Below are positions 1-9,000 of a stretch of DNA of 64,000 nt, piece by piece. The position numbers and the translations under genes are program-made. Numbering within the stretch: position 1 is the stretch's first letter; the number at the start of each line of letters is the position of its first letter. The DNA is from an uncultured Gammaproteobacteria bacterium (GTDB lineage: Bacteria; Pseudomonadota; Gammaproteobacteria; PS1; Pseudothioglobaceae). The stretch is from the NCBI GenBank assembly GCA_902606745.1, contig CACLHR010000005.1:20256-84255 (forward strand), written 5' to 3'. The notes under the pieces were generated by a model. The model was not told the origin of the DNA and did no database searches. It saw only the letters and a list, made by a program, of their open reading frames with translations.

Positions 1-540
1 TATTTCTCCCATAGGTAAAATTCTTTCTTTGTTTCCTTTACCGTGAATACGAATGAACTCTTCTTTCAAATTGATGTTGTGATAACTTAAATTGATAAGT
101 TCGGATACTCTCAAGCCACAGGAATACAGTAGTTCAAGCATGGCTCGATCTCGCTGTCCAAAAAGACTGGAACTATTTGGAGCTTCAAGCAGTTTTTCTA
201 CTTCTTGTATATTTAAAAAGACAGGTAATTTTTTTTCTAACTTAGGGTGAGACAATTTCTCAGTAGGGTCTTTTTTTACGAGTTGATTAGTCAATAAGTA
301 TTGGTAAAAAGAATGAAGACAAGTTAGAATTCTTGCTTGTGTTGATGAGCCTATATTATTTTTTTGTCTGTCAGAGAAATAATCTTGAATGTGTTTTGAA
401 TTGACTGAAGTGAACTGCTTTCCTGCTAGCCATTTGTTAAATATTTTAAGGTCAGAGCGATATGCAGCCAAGGTGTTTTTGCTAGCACCTGTGCTTAACC
501 AGTAGAAATCGATAAATTGGTCTATCAACTCAGTATTCAT
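1..540 (-). CDS. xerD: Tyrosine recombinase XerD (partial, C-terminus beyond window)
   Basis: Only the first 180 codons lie in the window; the gene runs off its left edge. XerD acts with XerC to resolve chromosome dimers at dif. A SAM-like core-binding domain fills about residues 1-105. The catalytic domain then begins, with the first catalytic arginine in SCGLRVSEL (R144) and the beta-hairpin lysine in HGKGNKER (K168). The H-x-x-R and tyrosine motifs are outside the window. The start is ATG at 540. It lies just downstream of rplS on the same strand, an order known from other gammaproteobacteria, which favours XerD over XerC or a phage integrase. It was not among long ORFs because it is cut by the edge. 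Confidence 0.88.
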   Translation of the reverse strand, partial: MNTELIDQFIDFYWLSTGASKNTLAAYRSDLKIFNKWLAGKQFTSVNSKHIQDYFSDRQKNNIGSSTQARILTCLHSFYQYLLTNQLVKKDPTEKLSHPKLEKKLPVFLNIQEVEKLLEAPNSSSLFGQRDRAMLELLYSCGLRVSELINLSYHNINLKEEFIRIHGKGNKERILPMGEI

Positions 541-575
541 TTGCTATTATTCTACTTGAGTCGGTTGAAATCAGG

Positions 576-607
576 GTAAAAAAAAATGCCAGTCTGAGTT
601 GGCATTT
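576..607 (-). terminator. Rho-independent terminator of rplS
   Basis: An 8-bp perfect stem (AAATGCCA at 584-591 with TGGCATTT at 600-607) is followed on the minus strand by an uninterrupted T tract. It lies between the rplS stop and the xerD start, so xerD probably needs its own promoter or readthrough. Confidence 0.75.
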
Positions 608-622
608 ATTCTATCTTTTATT

Positions 623-973
623 TTATCTCTTTTTAAGCTTCTCTTTGATACGAGCAGCCCTACCAGTTAGGCCTCGAAGATAGTACAGTTTTGCCTTTCG
701 TACTTTACCACTACGTTTAACAGAGATGCTGTCTATCATAGAAGAGTGCGTTTGGAATACTCTTTCAACACCTTCACCGTGAGAGATTTTTCTAACGGTG
801 AAAGCAGAATTCAAACCACGATTTTTCTTAGCAATAACCACACCTTCAAAGGCTTGTAATCGCTCGCGAGTACCCTCACGAACTTTAACCTGAACAACAA
901 CTGAGTCACCAGGAGAAAATTCAGGTATATCTGACCTTAGTTGTTCACCTTCAACTTCATCAATTAAATTCAC
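623..973 (-). CDS. rplS: 50S ribosomal protein L19
   Basis: L19 sits at the 30S-50S interface of the ribosome. The protein shows the family core: [28 protein letters not shown], the near-invariant block [20 protein letters not shown], and the basic tail [11 protein letters not shown] longer frame starts at 1039, but the GTG at 973 is preferred: it gives 116 aa (family about 115), has AAGG seven bases upstream (981-984), and the longer N-terminus would overlap a promoter-like element with a perfect TATAAT at 1008-1013. The usual upstream partners rpsP-rimM-trmD are absent; gltD lies divergently instead. Confidence 0.95.
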   Translation of the reverse strand: MNLIDEVEGEQLRSDIPEFSPGDSVVVQVKVREGTRERLQAFEGVVIAKKNRGLNSAFTVRKISHGEGVERVFQTHSSMIDSISVKRSGKVRKAKLYYLRGLTGRAARIKEKLKKR

Positions 974-1007
974 GTTGATACCTTGAGTGGTTTTAGAAAA
1001 TCCGCTA

Positions 1008-1036
1008 ATTATACAGAGGTTTTTTATCCCACACAA
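1008..1036 (-). promoter_or_regulatory. Putative sigma-70 promoter of rplS
   Basis: On the minus strand TTGTGT (1031-1036) and a perfect TATAAT (1008-1013) are 17 bp apart. The -35 matches consensus at only three positions. Its location predicts a short leader before the GTG start at 973. Confidence 0.5.
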
Positions 1037-1149
1037 CATTCGCTAATACATATATTGGTGGAAAGTGATAATTGCAATATTGAGTTGATTATTTATTAAT
1101 AAATTTTTCTCATAATGTGATAATCAAACTCTCATTATTCTTTCTATTA

Positions 1150-1180
1150 TTGAAACTCCTGAATAAGAGTATGGGATAAT
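1150..1180 (+). promoter_or_regulatory. Weak candidate promoter of gltD
   Basis: TTGAAA (1150-1155) and GATAAT (1175-1180) both resemble sigma-70 hexamers, but the 19-bp spacer is long. It is the best candidate in the rplS-gltD divergent region. Confidence 0.25.
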
Positions 1181-1208
1181 TACGCGCATTGCATTGTAAG
1201 AATAAATA

Positions 1209-2642
1209 ATGGGCAAGATTACTGGTTTTTTAGAGTTAGATAGGGAAGTTGAGTCATATCGTGATGTAGATATACGTATCAATGATTACGATGAAATATT
1301 TTCAGGTGACCATAACCTGAATCAATTGCAAGAACAAGGTTCACGTTGTATGGATTGCGGTGTGCCTTTTTGCCAGTCTTCAGACGGATGTCCAATAGAT
1401 AACTTAATTCCTGAATGGAATGATCTTGTGTATAACAATGAATGGCGTAATGCGCTAGAACGACTTCAGAAAACGAATAATTTTCCTGAATTCACTGGCC
1501 GAGTTTGTCCTGCGCCTTGTGAGGGCTCTTGTGTACTGGGTTTGATCGACCCTGCAGTAACGATCAAAAATATTGAGCTTGCAATTGTTGACAAGGGTTT
1601 TGATGAAGGTTGGATTAAAGCCAGAAAAGTTACTGAACGCTCAGGCAAGAAAGTTGCAGTTGTTGGTTCTGGTCCCGCTGGACTTGCAGCTGCTGATGAA
1701 CTCAATCAGATGGGGCACTCTGTTAAAGTTTATGAGAGAAGCGATAGAATAGGTGGGTTATTGATGTATGGCATTCCCAATATGAAGTTGGGGAAAGACG
1801 TTGTTGATCGTCGTATTAATCTTCTAAGAGCAGAAGGAATTCAGTTCATTACCGATACAGATATCGGTCAAGACATCTCAACAGCAGAATTACAAGCACA
1901 ATTTGATGCAATTGTTTTCACCACTGGCGCAACCAAAGCGCGTGACTTACCTGCTGAAAATCGTGATGCCAAAGGTATTTATCCAGCTATGGATTATTTG
2001 ACAGCAAACACTAAGAGTCTTCTTGATACTGGACATGTTAACCAAGATGAGTTTTCTGCAACAGGTAGGGATGTTATTGTCATTGGTGGTGGTGACACTG
2101 GAACTGATTGTATTGGCACTGCAATAAGACAAGGTCCAAAATCATTAGTCAACTTTGAACTTATGAGCCAACCTCCTGTTGACCGTTCTGAAAATAACCC
2201 TTGGCCACAATGGCCAACTATCTTTCGCGTTGATTATGGTCACGAAGAGGCTCAATCTGTCTTTGGTCAAGATCCTAGACACTATCAGTTACTAACAAAG
2301 GCTTTTATAAAAGATGACAATGGCAATGTTAGTGGTCTAAAGACAATCAATGTTGAATTCGAAGAAGGCAAATTAAATGAAATTGCTGGTACTGAAAAGA
2401 CTTGGGATGCACAATTAGTTTTGCTTTCAATGGGCTTTGTTTCACCCGAGCACTATTTAAGTGAAGACGCCAATATCAATTTAGATGAGCGTGGAAATTA
2501 TAAAGCTGATTATGGTGAATACAGTACATCAAAATCAGGAATATTTACTGCTGGGGATTGTCGTAGAGGACAATCCTTGGTTGTATGGGCAATTAATGAA
2601 GGTCGTGGTGTCGCTAAAAGCGTGAACACATATCTTTCTTAA
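1209..2642 (+). CDS. gltD: Glutamate synthase (NADPH) small subunit
   Basis: The 477-aa protein is the beta subunit of GOGAT. It passes electrons from NADPH through FAD and Fe-S centres to the large subunit GltB, which makes glutamate from glutamine and 2-oxoglutarate. The N-terminal Fe-S domain has cysteine clusters [10 protein letters not shown] and CPAPCEGSC. The FAD fold [10 protein letters not shown] is near residue 152 and the NADPH fold GGGDTGTD near 291. Length and motifs are full. gltB is not adjacent in the window. Related GltD-like subunits exist in other oxidoreductases, but the full-length match with both cysteine clusters favours GltD. Confidence 0.93.
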   Translation: MGKITGFLELDREVESYRDVDIRINDYDEIFSGDHNLNQLQEQGSRCMDCGVPFCQSSDGCPIDNLIPEWNDLVYNNEWRNALERLQKTNNFPEFTGRVCPAPCEGSCVLGLIDPAVTIKNIELAIVDKGFDEGWIKARKVTERSGKKVAVVGSGPAGLAAADELNQMGHSVKVYERSDRIGGLLMYGIPNMKLGKDVVDRRINLLRAEGIQFITDTDIGQDISTAELQAQFDAIVFTTGATKARDLPAENRDAKGIYPAMDYLTANTKSLLDTGHVNQDEFSATGRDVIVIGGGDTGTDCIGTAIRQGPKSLVNFELMSQPPVDRSENNPWPQWPTIFRVDYGHEEAQSVFGQDPRHYQLLTKAFIKDDNGNVSGLKTINVEFEEGKLNEIAGTEKTWDAQLVLLSMGFVSPEHYLSEDANINLDERGNYKADYGEYSTSKSGIFTAGDCRRGQSLVVWAINEGRGVAKSVNTYLS

Positions 2643-2662
2643 CAAACTCTCAATTTATGATT

Positions 2663-2680
2663 ACCTAGCAGTTGCTAGGT
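2663..2680 (+). other. Perfect hairpin after gltD
   Basis: ACCTAGC-AGTT-GCTAGGT forms a 7-bp stem with a 4-nt loop, 20 bp after the gltD stop. There is no U tract, so it may be an RNA-stabilising or weak termination structure rather than a classical terminator. Confidence 0.4.
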
Positions 2681-2764
2681 CTAAATTATTATAAGATTCT
2701 GAAGATTTAACCTATTTTTGTTTTTGATAGCAGTAAAATCATCCCTTAAATATATCAAATTTTT

Positions 2765-2793
2765 TTGTAATTTGATATTTTGATAGATAAAAT
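2765..2793 (+). promoter_or_regulatory. Putative sigma-70 promoter of dsrCMK
   Basis: TTGTAA (2765-2770), a 17-bp spacer and TAAAAT (2788-2793) precede dsrC, predicting a leader of about 15-20 nt. AGGG lies 11 bases before the ATG. Confidence 0.5.
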
Positions 2794-2815
2794 CAAGAGC
2801 AGGGTTTAATTAGAG

Positions 2816-3139
2816 ATGGCTGAAATACTTGGCGCAGAGATTGATGAAGAGGGTTTCCTTTTAAAGATGGCTGATTGGAGTGAAGAGATTGCACTAGCAA
2901 TGGCAGCTGAAGACGACATTGATTTGTCTCCAGAGCATTGGGAGGTGATTAATTTTCTTCGAGAATACTATATAGAATATGAATTTGCTCCTGCAGTGCG
3001 TATTCTTACAAAAGCAATCGCTAAGAAGTTGGGTAATGACAAAGGTAATTCACGTTATTTGTACTCACTTTTTCCTTATGGCCCTGCTAAACAAGGATGT
3101 CGATTTGCAGGCCTGCCAAAGCCAACCGGTTGCGTTTAA
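2816..3139 (+). CDS. dsrC: Sulfur-carrier protein DsrC (TusE/DsrC family)
   Basis: Small soluble protein of 107 aa that in sulfur oxidisers and sulfate reducers carries sulfane sulfur as a trisulfide between two C-terminal cysteines. Both are present: Cys95 and Cys106, 11 residues apart, in the conserved end CRFAGLPKPTGCV. TusE proteins that serve only tRNA thiolation usually keep just the last one, so this is a bona fide two-cysteine DsrC. It heads a tight cluster with dsrM and dsrK, the membrane complex known to reduce or oxidise the DsrC disulfide. dsrAB, dsrEFH and dsrL are not nearby. Confidence 0.9.
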   Translation: MAEILGAEIDEEGFLLKMADWSEEIALAMAAEDDIDLSPEHWEVINFLREYYIEYEFAPAVRILTKAIAKKLGNDKGNSRYLYSLFPYGPAKQGCRFAGLPKPTGCV

Positions 3140-3203
3140 AGCTTACCGAGAACTTTTATTAGCAAATTCTTTATTAGCCATCCTAAGTATTGGATAAAGT
3201 CAT

Positions 3204-3977
3204 ATGTCACTGACAAGCATTATATTTACATTGTTTTGTTACTTTTCGCTTTTGCTATTTTTTATAGGGTTAAGCTATAAGATAATTCAATATTGGCAGA
3301 CACCAGTACCGCTTAAAATTCCAATTACTCCTGCTCCATTAAAGGTTTCAGGAGTATTTATGCGAATGATTCGAGAAGTTCTACTCTTTGAGAGTTTATT
3401 CAAATCCAGTAAATGGACTTGGTTTTTTGGTTGGATATTTCATTTCGCTTTAGTTTTACTTTTCTTACGTCATTTGGTTTATTTTTGGCCTGGGGAAATA
3501 CCTGCAATATTAATGAAGACTGAACCCTTTAAATATGCCGCTTTTCCTCTTATTATCGGTCTATTAGGATTATTTGGTAGGAGATTATTTGTAGATAGAG
3601 TGAGATATATCTCTGCACCCTCAGATTACTTGATGTTAGTTCTTTTGATAGTAATCGGTGGAAGTGGAATGTTGATGACATTTGCACATAACCATCCAAA
3701 CATACTTTTAGTGAAAAGCTTTGCAGTAGGTTTGATTACTCTTAATTGGTCTGAATTACCGAGTGATTTACTTTTTTTAGCGCATATTTTTTTGGTATTC
3801 ATACTTATTGCTATTTTTCCAATATCAAAATTATTGCATGCACCAGGAGTATTCTTTTCACCTACACTGAATCAGGTGGATAATGCCCGTAATAAGAGAC
3901 ATATTTCGTCTTGGGCTAGGCAGAAAGAAACAGACAAGGAAGTTTCCATAGAACAAAATTCAGAAAAGGATGAGTAG
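3204..3977 (+). CDS. dsrM: Membrane cytochrome b-type subunit DsrM (NarI-like)
   Basis: Integral membrane protein of 257 aa with five or six hydrophobic segments (about residues 5-25, 68-90, 108-126, 140-160 and 190-212). It resembles the nitrate-reductase gamma-like subunit of DsrMKJOP. Candidate haem-ligand histidines sit in membrane segments (GWIFHFALVLLFLRH, FAHNH, FLAHIF). The family moves electrons between the quinone pool and DsrK. The gene is 64 bp after dsrC and 2 bp before dsrK. The length fits DsrM of sulfur oxidisers, which is shorter than that of many sulfate reducers. Confidence 0.82.
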   Translation: MSLTSIIFTLFCYFSLLLFFIGLSYKIIQYWQTPVPLKIPITPAPLKVSGVFMRMIREVLLFESLFKSSKWTWFFGWIFHFALVLLFLRHLVYFWPGEIPAILMKTEPFKYAAFPLIIGLLGLFGRRLFVDRVRYISAPSDYLMLVLLIVIGGSGMLMTFAHNHPNILLVKSFAVGLITLNWSELPSDLLFLAHIFLVFILIAIFPISKLLHAPGVFFSPTLNQVDNARNKRHISSWARQKETDKEVSIEQNSEKDE

Positions 3978-3979
3978 TT

Positions 3980-5530
3980 GTGGCTGAAGTTGACATAGAT
4001 AAACTACAAACTTATATCAAGATTCCAGCAATCCAAAAAGATTCTATGGCAGGAGATGGTCCTTTTAAAGCAAGTGCAGAAATTCAAGAGCATCTAGGCT
4101 TTCCTAGAGAAAAGGTTGAAAACTGGCAACAAGTTGCGATTGAGAAAATGGCAGAAACCACTTCCAAGTATCGTTCTGTCCAAGTTTTTTTGGATACCTG
4201 TGTGAAATGCGGAGCATGTACTGATAAGTGCCATTATTACTTAGGCACTTCTGATCCAAAAAATATGCCAGTTGCAAGACAAGATTTATTTCGAAGTGTA
4301 TATCGAAGACATTTTACTTTTGCTGGAAAATATTTCCCTAAACTGGTTGGAGCTAAGGAGCTTGATGATGCAATGCTTGATGATTGGTATAACTACTTTC
4401 ATCAATGCTCTCAGTGTCGTCGTTGCGCAGTTTTCTGCCCTTATGGCATTGATACAGCAGAAATTTCAATGGCAGCTCGGGAGGTAATGAATGTTATCGG
4501 TGTTGGACAGAAGTATAGCAACCAAATATTGGGAAGAATAAATAAAATTGGTAATAATTTAGGTATGCCGGAGCCAGCGCTCAGAGACACGCTGCTTGAC
4601 CTTGAAGAAGAAATTGAAAAAGAGACGGGCATTACTGTCAAGTTGCCCTTGGACAAAGAACATGCTGAGGTCTTGATGGTCACTCCCTCTGCTGATTTTT
4701 TTGCCGAACCACACATCGATGGTCTTATCGGTTATGCAAAAGTTTTTCATCAGAGTGCTGTTACTTGGACCATGAGTTCATACGCTTCTGAGGCGGCAAA
4801 TTTTGGTATGTTTATAGGCAGTTATGAAGTGATGCGTCAAGGTGCCTTACGAATACGCAAAGCTGCCCTTGACTTAGGTGTCAGTCGTATAGTCGTTGGT
4901 GAATGTGGACATGCATGGCGTGTCGCTTATAGTTTCTGGAATACTCTTTCAGGTATTGGCGGTGGTGCCATTGATGAATATGCATTAAAACTGCAAAGGC
5001 AATTGGATAGTAACTATCCGCAACCACAGCACATTATTGAATTTACCTATGACTTGATTAAAAAAGGGATGTTGACATTCGATAAAACCAAGAACGATCA
5101 TCGCAAGGTAACTTTCCATGATTCATGCAATGTAGCTCGTGGAAGTAATATGGGTAATATTGAAAATGGTCAATTCATCTTGCCGAGAGAAGTTATCAAA
5201 GCTGCTTGCAATCATTTTGCTGATATGCCAAATTCGACCATTAAAGCCTCCACATTTTGTTGCGGCGGCGGCGGCGGTTTATTGACTGATGACCTTATTG
5301 AGCTTCGGATCAAAGGCGCAATGCCAAGAATGCAAGCCTTAAAGCAAAGTCAAGAAAATGATGGTGTGAATACTTTGGCAGCAATCTGTGCTATTTGCAA
5401 ATCACAGTTTAGCAAAGTTTTGCCAAACTATGACTTTGACCCGTACATGATAGTTAGTGTGCATCAATTGGTTAGTGATGCTCTAGTTCTCAGTGATAAA
5501 TCTCAGACAAAGACAGAGGATTCTTTATAG
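3980..5530 (+). CDS. dsrK: DsrK, HdrD-like Fe-S disulfide reductase subunit
   Basis: The 516-aa cytoplasmic partner of DsrM. Two [4Fe-4S] motifs come first (CVKCGACTDKC near residue 74 and CSQCRRCAVFCP near 143). Two CCG-type cysteine-rich segments follow, one centred on HDSCNVARG and one on CCGGGGG near 425. The CCG domains bind the catalytic [4Fe-4S] centre of heterodisulfide reductases; in DsrK the substrate is the DsrC disulfide or trisulfide. The start is GTG at 3980, two bases after dsrM. The stop overlaps the convergent amiC stop by 6 bp. No dsrL, J, O or P follows. Confidence 0.88.
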   Translation: MAEVDIDKLQTYIKIPAIQKDSMAGDGPFKASAEIQEHLGFPREKVENWQQVAIEKMAETTSKYRSVQVFLDTCVKCGACTDKCHYYLGTSDPKNMPVARQDLFRSVYRRHFTFAGKYFPKLVGAKELDDAMLDDWYNYFHQCSQCRRCAVFCPYGIDTAEISMAAREVMNVIGVGQKYSNQILGRINKIGNNLGMPEPALRDTLLDLEEEIEKETGITVKLPLDKEHAEVLMVTPSADFFAEPHIDGLIGYAKVFHQSAVTWTMSSYASEAANFGMFIGSYEVMRQGALRIRKAALDLGVSRIVVGECGHAWRVAYSFWNTLSGIGGGAIDEYALKLQRQLDSNYPQPQHIIEFTYDLIKKGMLTFDKTKNDHRKVTFHDSCNVARGSNMGNIENGQFILPREVIKAACNHFADMPNSTIKASTFCCGGGGGLLTDDLIELRIKGAMPRMQALKQSQENDGVNTLAAICAICKSQFSKVLPNYDFDPYMIVSVHQLVSDALVLSDKSQTKTEDSL

Positions 5531-6655
5531 GGGATTTTCGATTTTGTGGTAATAATCTATGATACCCTGGTAGATTGAGTTGGCTATTTTTTGCTGCTGT
5601 TTGCTATTAGTTAAACGTTTTTCTTGAGTGGGGTTTGAGATGAAAGCCGTCTCAACCAAAACTGAAGGGATTGCAGGGGTTTTTAGCACAACGAAGTTGG
5701 CTGTTTGAGGTTCTTTTTTGTGGACAGGGCCGATTTTTTTAAGTTGGTTCAATATTTCATTGGCAAGCTGTTGCGATTGAATGTCACGGTCTTTTCTGGA
5801 AAAATCAGTGAGTATATTCTTTAAGAACTGGTCACTGTCAATTACCATCTCTACGCCTCCGAATTGATCGACTGAGTTCTGAGATTGCTCTAATTGCTTG
5901 GCTAACTTGCTGTTGTTACCTTTTTCACTCAAGGTATAGATTGAAGCCCCTTCGGCACTTGTACTCTCTACAGAATCAGCATGGATAGAAATGAACATCG
6001 TGGCTTTTTCCCTTTGAGCTATAGTGATTCGTTTTGTAAGAGGAATATAGTAATCACCGCTTCGAGTTAGGACAGCTGTTAAATCTGGGTTTTGATTAAT
6101 TGTGGCAACTAGTTTCTTTGCGATTGCTAAATTAACATCTTTTTCTCGAGAATTATTCTTTCCAATCGCTCCGTAATCTTCACCTCCATGACCGGCATCA
6201 ACCAATATAACTTTCTTTTTAATAGGCAATTCTTGTTCAATTGGGTCGACAGTTTCTAAAACATCTGATTCTAGGTCAATAACATCAATTACTAGGCGGT
6301 GATATCTGTATTTTGCATTTGGAGGCAATGTGAAATGTTTGACAATGTAATCTTTGTTGGTGTGAAAGATGAGTTTAATTGTTTCTCGGTCACGTTTAAT
6401 GAGGGTTTTCTTTATACGTTTATCTTCAAAAAAAATATGGGAAAAGGTTTCAGATAATACTTCAGCATCATCAACACTTAAAATGATATAGTTGCTATCT
6501 TCTGATATGCTGAAGAGAGTGTCCTCTTCAGTATCAATCACGATACGAGTATGATCTGGAGCCGTCCAATAACGAAAATCATACAATGTTGTTTTGTCTT
6601 CAGCACCCACTGAAGAGATCCACAGTACAAAAAACAGTATTAAGTAGTTGCGCAC
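5525..6655 (-). CDS. amiC: N-acetylmuramoyl-L-alanine amidase (AmiC/AmiB type)
   Basis: Periplasmic zinc amidase that removes peptide stems from peptidoglycan during cell separation. A signal peptide (about residues 1-18, ending near SVGAED) is followed by an AMIN targeting domain (about 20-125) and the Amidase_3 domain (about 148 to the end). The zinc and catalytic residues are visible in VDAGHGGED, REKDVNLA, SIHADS and VETAFISN. No LysM repeats follow, unlike E. coli AmiB. It is the last gene of a yrbG-tsaE-amiC run and overlaps tsaE by 16 bp; tsaE next to amiB is a common gammaproteobacterial order. Confidence 0.9.
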   Translation of the reverse strand: MRNYLILFFVLWISSVGAEDKTTLYDFRYWTAPDHTRIVIDTEEDTLFSISEDSNYIILSVDDAEVLSETFSHIFFEDKRIKKTLIKRDRETIKLIFHTNKDYIVKHFTLPPNAKYRYHRLVIDVIDLESDVLETVDPIEQELPIKKKVILVDAGHGGEDYGAIGKNNSREKDVNLAIAKKLVATINQNPDLTAVLTRSGDYYIPLTKRITIAQREKATMFISIHADSVESTSAEGASIYTLSEKGNNSKLAKQLEQSQNSVDQFGGVEMVIDSDQFLKNILTDFSRKDRDIQSQQLANEILNQLKKIGPVHKKEPQTANFVVLKTPAIPSVLVETAFISNPTQEKRLTNSKQQQKIANSIYQGIIDYYHKIENPL

Positions 6656-7122
6656 TTAGTAACTTCTTTTCCTTCTTCAGTGTGGGATTTTATATTGATT
6701 TTCCTTTGATTCCCGTCACCACTAAGAGTAATGGAGATGTCAGCTTTTGCGATAGCTCCTTTGCCCAATTCTGGCCACTCTATGAGCTGCAAATGTCCTA
6801 GTAAAAGGTAATCACGAATACCGATATATTCTAGTTCTTGAGGGTCATTCAACCGATAACAATCCATATGGTGAATGTTGATCACTTCATTTTGATAGCT
6901 CTCTACCAATGAATAGGTCGGACTTTTAATTCGTTCAAAGCCAAAATATTCGATAAAGCCTTGAGCTAAAGCTGTTTTACCTATACCCAATTCACCAATT
7001 AAATAGATAACGAAAGTACTTTGAAGTGACGAGCAGCAATGTGCTAGCCTCCCAGCAAGGGTCCTTGTTTCATTAAGATTATTAACAACTAATTCCAAAA
7101 TAATAAATAGAGATAAACGCAC
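6640..7122 (-). CDS. tsaE: tRNA threonylcarbamoyladenosine biosynthesis ATPase TsaE
   Basis: Small P-loop protein (Walker A GELGIGKTAL) that works with TsaB and TsaD to make the t6A modification on ANN-decoding tRNAs. The conserved SPTYSLVESY segment and the MDCYRL segment (MDxYRL in relatives) are present. The outermost start is GTG at 7122, which overlaps yrbG by 34 bp. A TTG at 7098 would give an N-terminus whose distance to the P-loop matches E. coli TsaE better. Neither start has a clear ribosome site, which fits translational coupling to yrbG. The 3' end overlaps amiC. Confidence 0.88.
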   Translation of the reverse strand: MRLSLFIILELVVNNLNETRTLAGRLAHCCSSLQSTFVIYLIGELGIGKTALAQGFIEYFGFERIKSPTYSLVESYQNEVINIHHMDCYRLNDPQELEYIGIRDYLLLGHLQLIEWPELGKGAIAKADISITLSGDGNQRKINIKSHTEEGKEVTKCATT

Positions 7123-8039
7123 AATGCTGCTATCATTATTACCCCTTCAAAACGATTGATAGTACTCTCTTTTTTAAATTTATATGAAGTAATAAACAGT
7201 AAAACTGTTAGCAATAACATAAAAGGGTAATCGCGGCTCATCACTTCATTAGGAATCTCAAAAGGCATTATTATTCCAGGAATAGCTAAAACTCCGACCG
7301 TATTGAATAAGTTAGAGCCAATGATATTTCCAACCACCATTTCATGTTGTTTTTTAAAAGCACTGCTAATTGAAACGGCGAGTTCAGGCAGACTTGTTCC
7401 GAGCGCAACAACGGTAAGACCTATAAGCAAGTCGGTTACACCAAATTCAATGGCAAGTGTTGTACCACCCCAAACGATAAGCCTTGCACTAGTTAACAAA
7501 ACCACTAAAGAGATAAATAGCAAAAACCAAGTTTTACCTTTTTCTTGTTTAGAAGGTTTGCTCTGTATCTCTTCAAATTCATGGTGATAATCCTTTTTAG
7601 ATTCTCTAAAAACATAAGATAGAAACAATATTAAAAGACAAAGTAGCGTTAAACCATCTATAAAACTTAAATAGCCATCCAATAAGAGCCATCCTGCAAT
7701 TAATGTTGAAATCATTAAATAAACCCATTCCTTTTTAAGAATATCCTGCTTGACCTTGATTGGTAGGATGATTGCAGTAATTCCAAGAACTAAGGCTATG
7801 TTGAAAATATTCGAGCCAAAGGCATTACCTATACTCATCTCTGGATGACCCTTATAAGCAGCTAGCCCAGAGACTAGCATTTCTGGAGCTGAAGTACCAA
7901 AACCAAAAATAAGTAGACCAATAATGAGTGGGGAAATATTAAAAATTTTGGCAATTTTAGCGCCATTGTTTGTAAATGCATCAGCACTCCAAATTAGCAA
8001 TAAAAAGCCAGATACAAGAGATATAATCGACATTAACAT
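7089..8039 (-). CDS. yrbG: Calcium/sodium antiporter (YrbG-like)
   Basis: Membrane protein of 316 aa with about ten hydrophobic segments in two inverted halves. Each half has the alpha-repeat signature of the Ca2+/cation antiporter family: GTSAPEM in the first, GTSLPEL in the second, followed by GNAFGSNIFNI and GNIIGSNLFNT. The two halves are joined by a charged loop near residue 150. The family exchanges Na+ (sometimes K+) for Ca2+. It is the first gene of the run leading to tsaE and amiC. The ion specificity is inferred from the family. Confidence 0.88.
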   Translation of the reverse strand: MLMSIISLVSGFLLLIWSADAFTNNGAKIAKIFNISPLIIGLLIFGFGTSAPEMLVSGLAAYKGHPEMSIGNAFGSNIFNIALVLGITAIILPIKVKQDILKKEWVYLMISTLIAGWLLLDGYLSFIDGLTLLCLLILFLSYVFRESKKDYHHEFEEIQSKPSKQEKGKTWFLLFISLVVLLTSARLIVWGGTTLAIEFGVTDLLIGLTVVALGTSLPELAVSISSAFKKQHEMVVGNIIGSNLFNTVGVLAIPGIIMPFEIPNEVMSRDYPFMLLLTVLLFITSYKFKKESTINRFEGVIMIAALCVYLYLLFWN

Positions 8040-8210
8040 TATTATTTGTTGGTGATATATACTATTTTATTGGGGCTTATTATAAAGGTATACAACTTAG
8101 AATGAATAAAACAGAGTTTTTTATTGGCCAGCTACACTCAGCTTTTAAAGTCATTTTTTATCCAGTAGTTTTAATACGCTGTCGTACGATACTATTTTGA
8201 TGAGGTTTTA

Positions 8211-8939
8211 ATGGTACTTTTAACTAGACCCTTATCACAAGTTGGAAACCTCCAATCTTTATTGGAAGATTCAGATTTGGATTATGTGCTCTTTCCTGTC
8301 TTCGAGATTAATAAAATTGATACTGTGGTACCTAGTCAGAGTTATGACGTCATTATTTTTATTAGTGTTAATGCGGTTATTTATTCGGAAGAGTACTTTA
8401 GTCAGTTGTTCGTCGAACCATTTAAAATATTTGCTGTAGGCCCGACAACCGCTAAAAAGTTGACTAATAAGGGTGTAAAAGTTGACGCTTATCCATTGGA
8501 AAATGCCTCTAGTAAGGAACTTTTAGCGATGCCTGAATGTTCTGAATTAGCTGATAAAAAAGTACTCATAGTGAGAGGTAAGGGTGGCTCAGAAACTTTG
8601 AAAAATTCTCTTAAAGTAGTGAATCAAGTAGACTACCTTGAAGTTTATAGGCGCACCCCTTGTAAAGTATCTCGCCTTCATGTCGAATCCATAGAACGTT
8701 TTATGCAAACACCAGATGGAATTGTAATTGCTAATAGTGTTGAAAGTCTTTTTAATATTGTTAAGTTAGTTAAAGAGATACGTCCATACCATGAAGAACA
8801 ACTAAAATCGAGGAATCTTGTTGTTTTGAGTGAAAGAATAAAAGTTCAAGCACAATCAATAGGTTTTGAAAATATACACGTTACCCCCACTCCTTCTGAT
8901 AAAGGGGCTATAATTGAGTTACTTAGTCAACAAGAATAA
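8211..8939 (+). CDS. hemD: Uroporphyrinogen-III synthase
   Basis: Cytoplasmic enzyme of 242 aa that cyclises hydroxymethylbilane to uroporphyrinogen III, the precursor of haem, sirohaem and corrins. Two alternating alpha/beta halves are recognisable: LTRPLSQ at the N-terminus, FISVNAV, AVGPTTAKKL, the VLIVRGKGG segment in the middle, and IVIANSVESL plus TPTPSDKGAI near the end. Sequence conservation in this family is low, but the order of these blocks is typical. GAGG lies five bases upstream of the ATG. hemC, often the upstream neighbour, is not here. Confidence 0.85.
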   Translation: MVLLTRPLSQVGNLQSLLEDSDLDYVLFPVFEINKIDTVVPSQSYDVIIFISVNAVIYSEEYFSQLFVEPFKIFAVGPTTAKKLTNKGVKVDAYPLENASSKELLAMPECSELADKKVLIVRGKGGSETLKNSLKVVNQVDYLEVYRRTPCKVSRLHVESIERFMQTPDGIVIANSVESLFNIVKLVKEIRPYHEEQLKSRNLVVLSERIKVQAQSIGFENIHVTPTPSDKGAIIELLSQQE

Positions 8940-9000
8940 AAAATATTACCCAAAGTGGAGAGGTTTGGGTAACATATCTGAAACATGAAGTGGAGCGCAA

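Noticed and set aside
5260..5280. GGC tandem repeats in dsrK as a mutational hotspot or insertion
   Set aside because: They encode the glycines of the conserved CCG motif, so they are explained by the protein.
8102..8200. A 32-codon frame between yrbG and hemD
   Set aside because: No ribosome site, no recognisable sequence, and it ends just before the hemD ribosome site; too little to support a gene.
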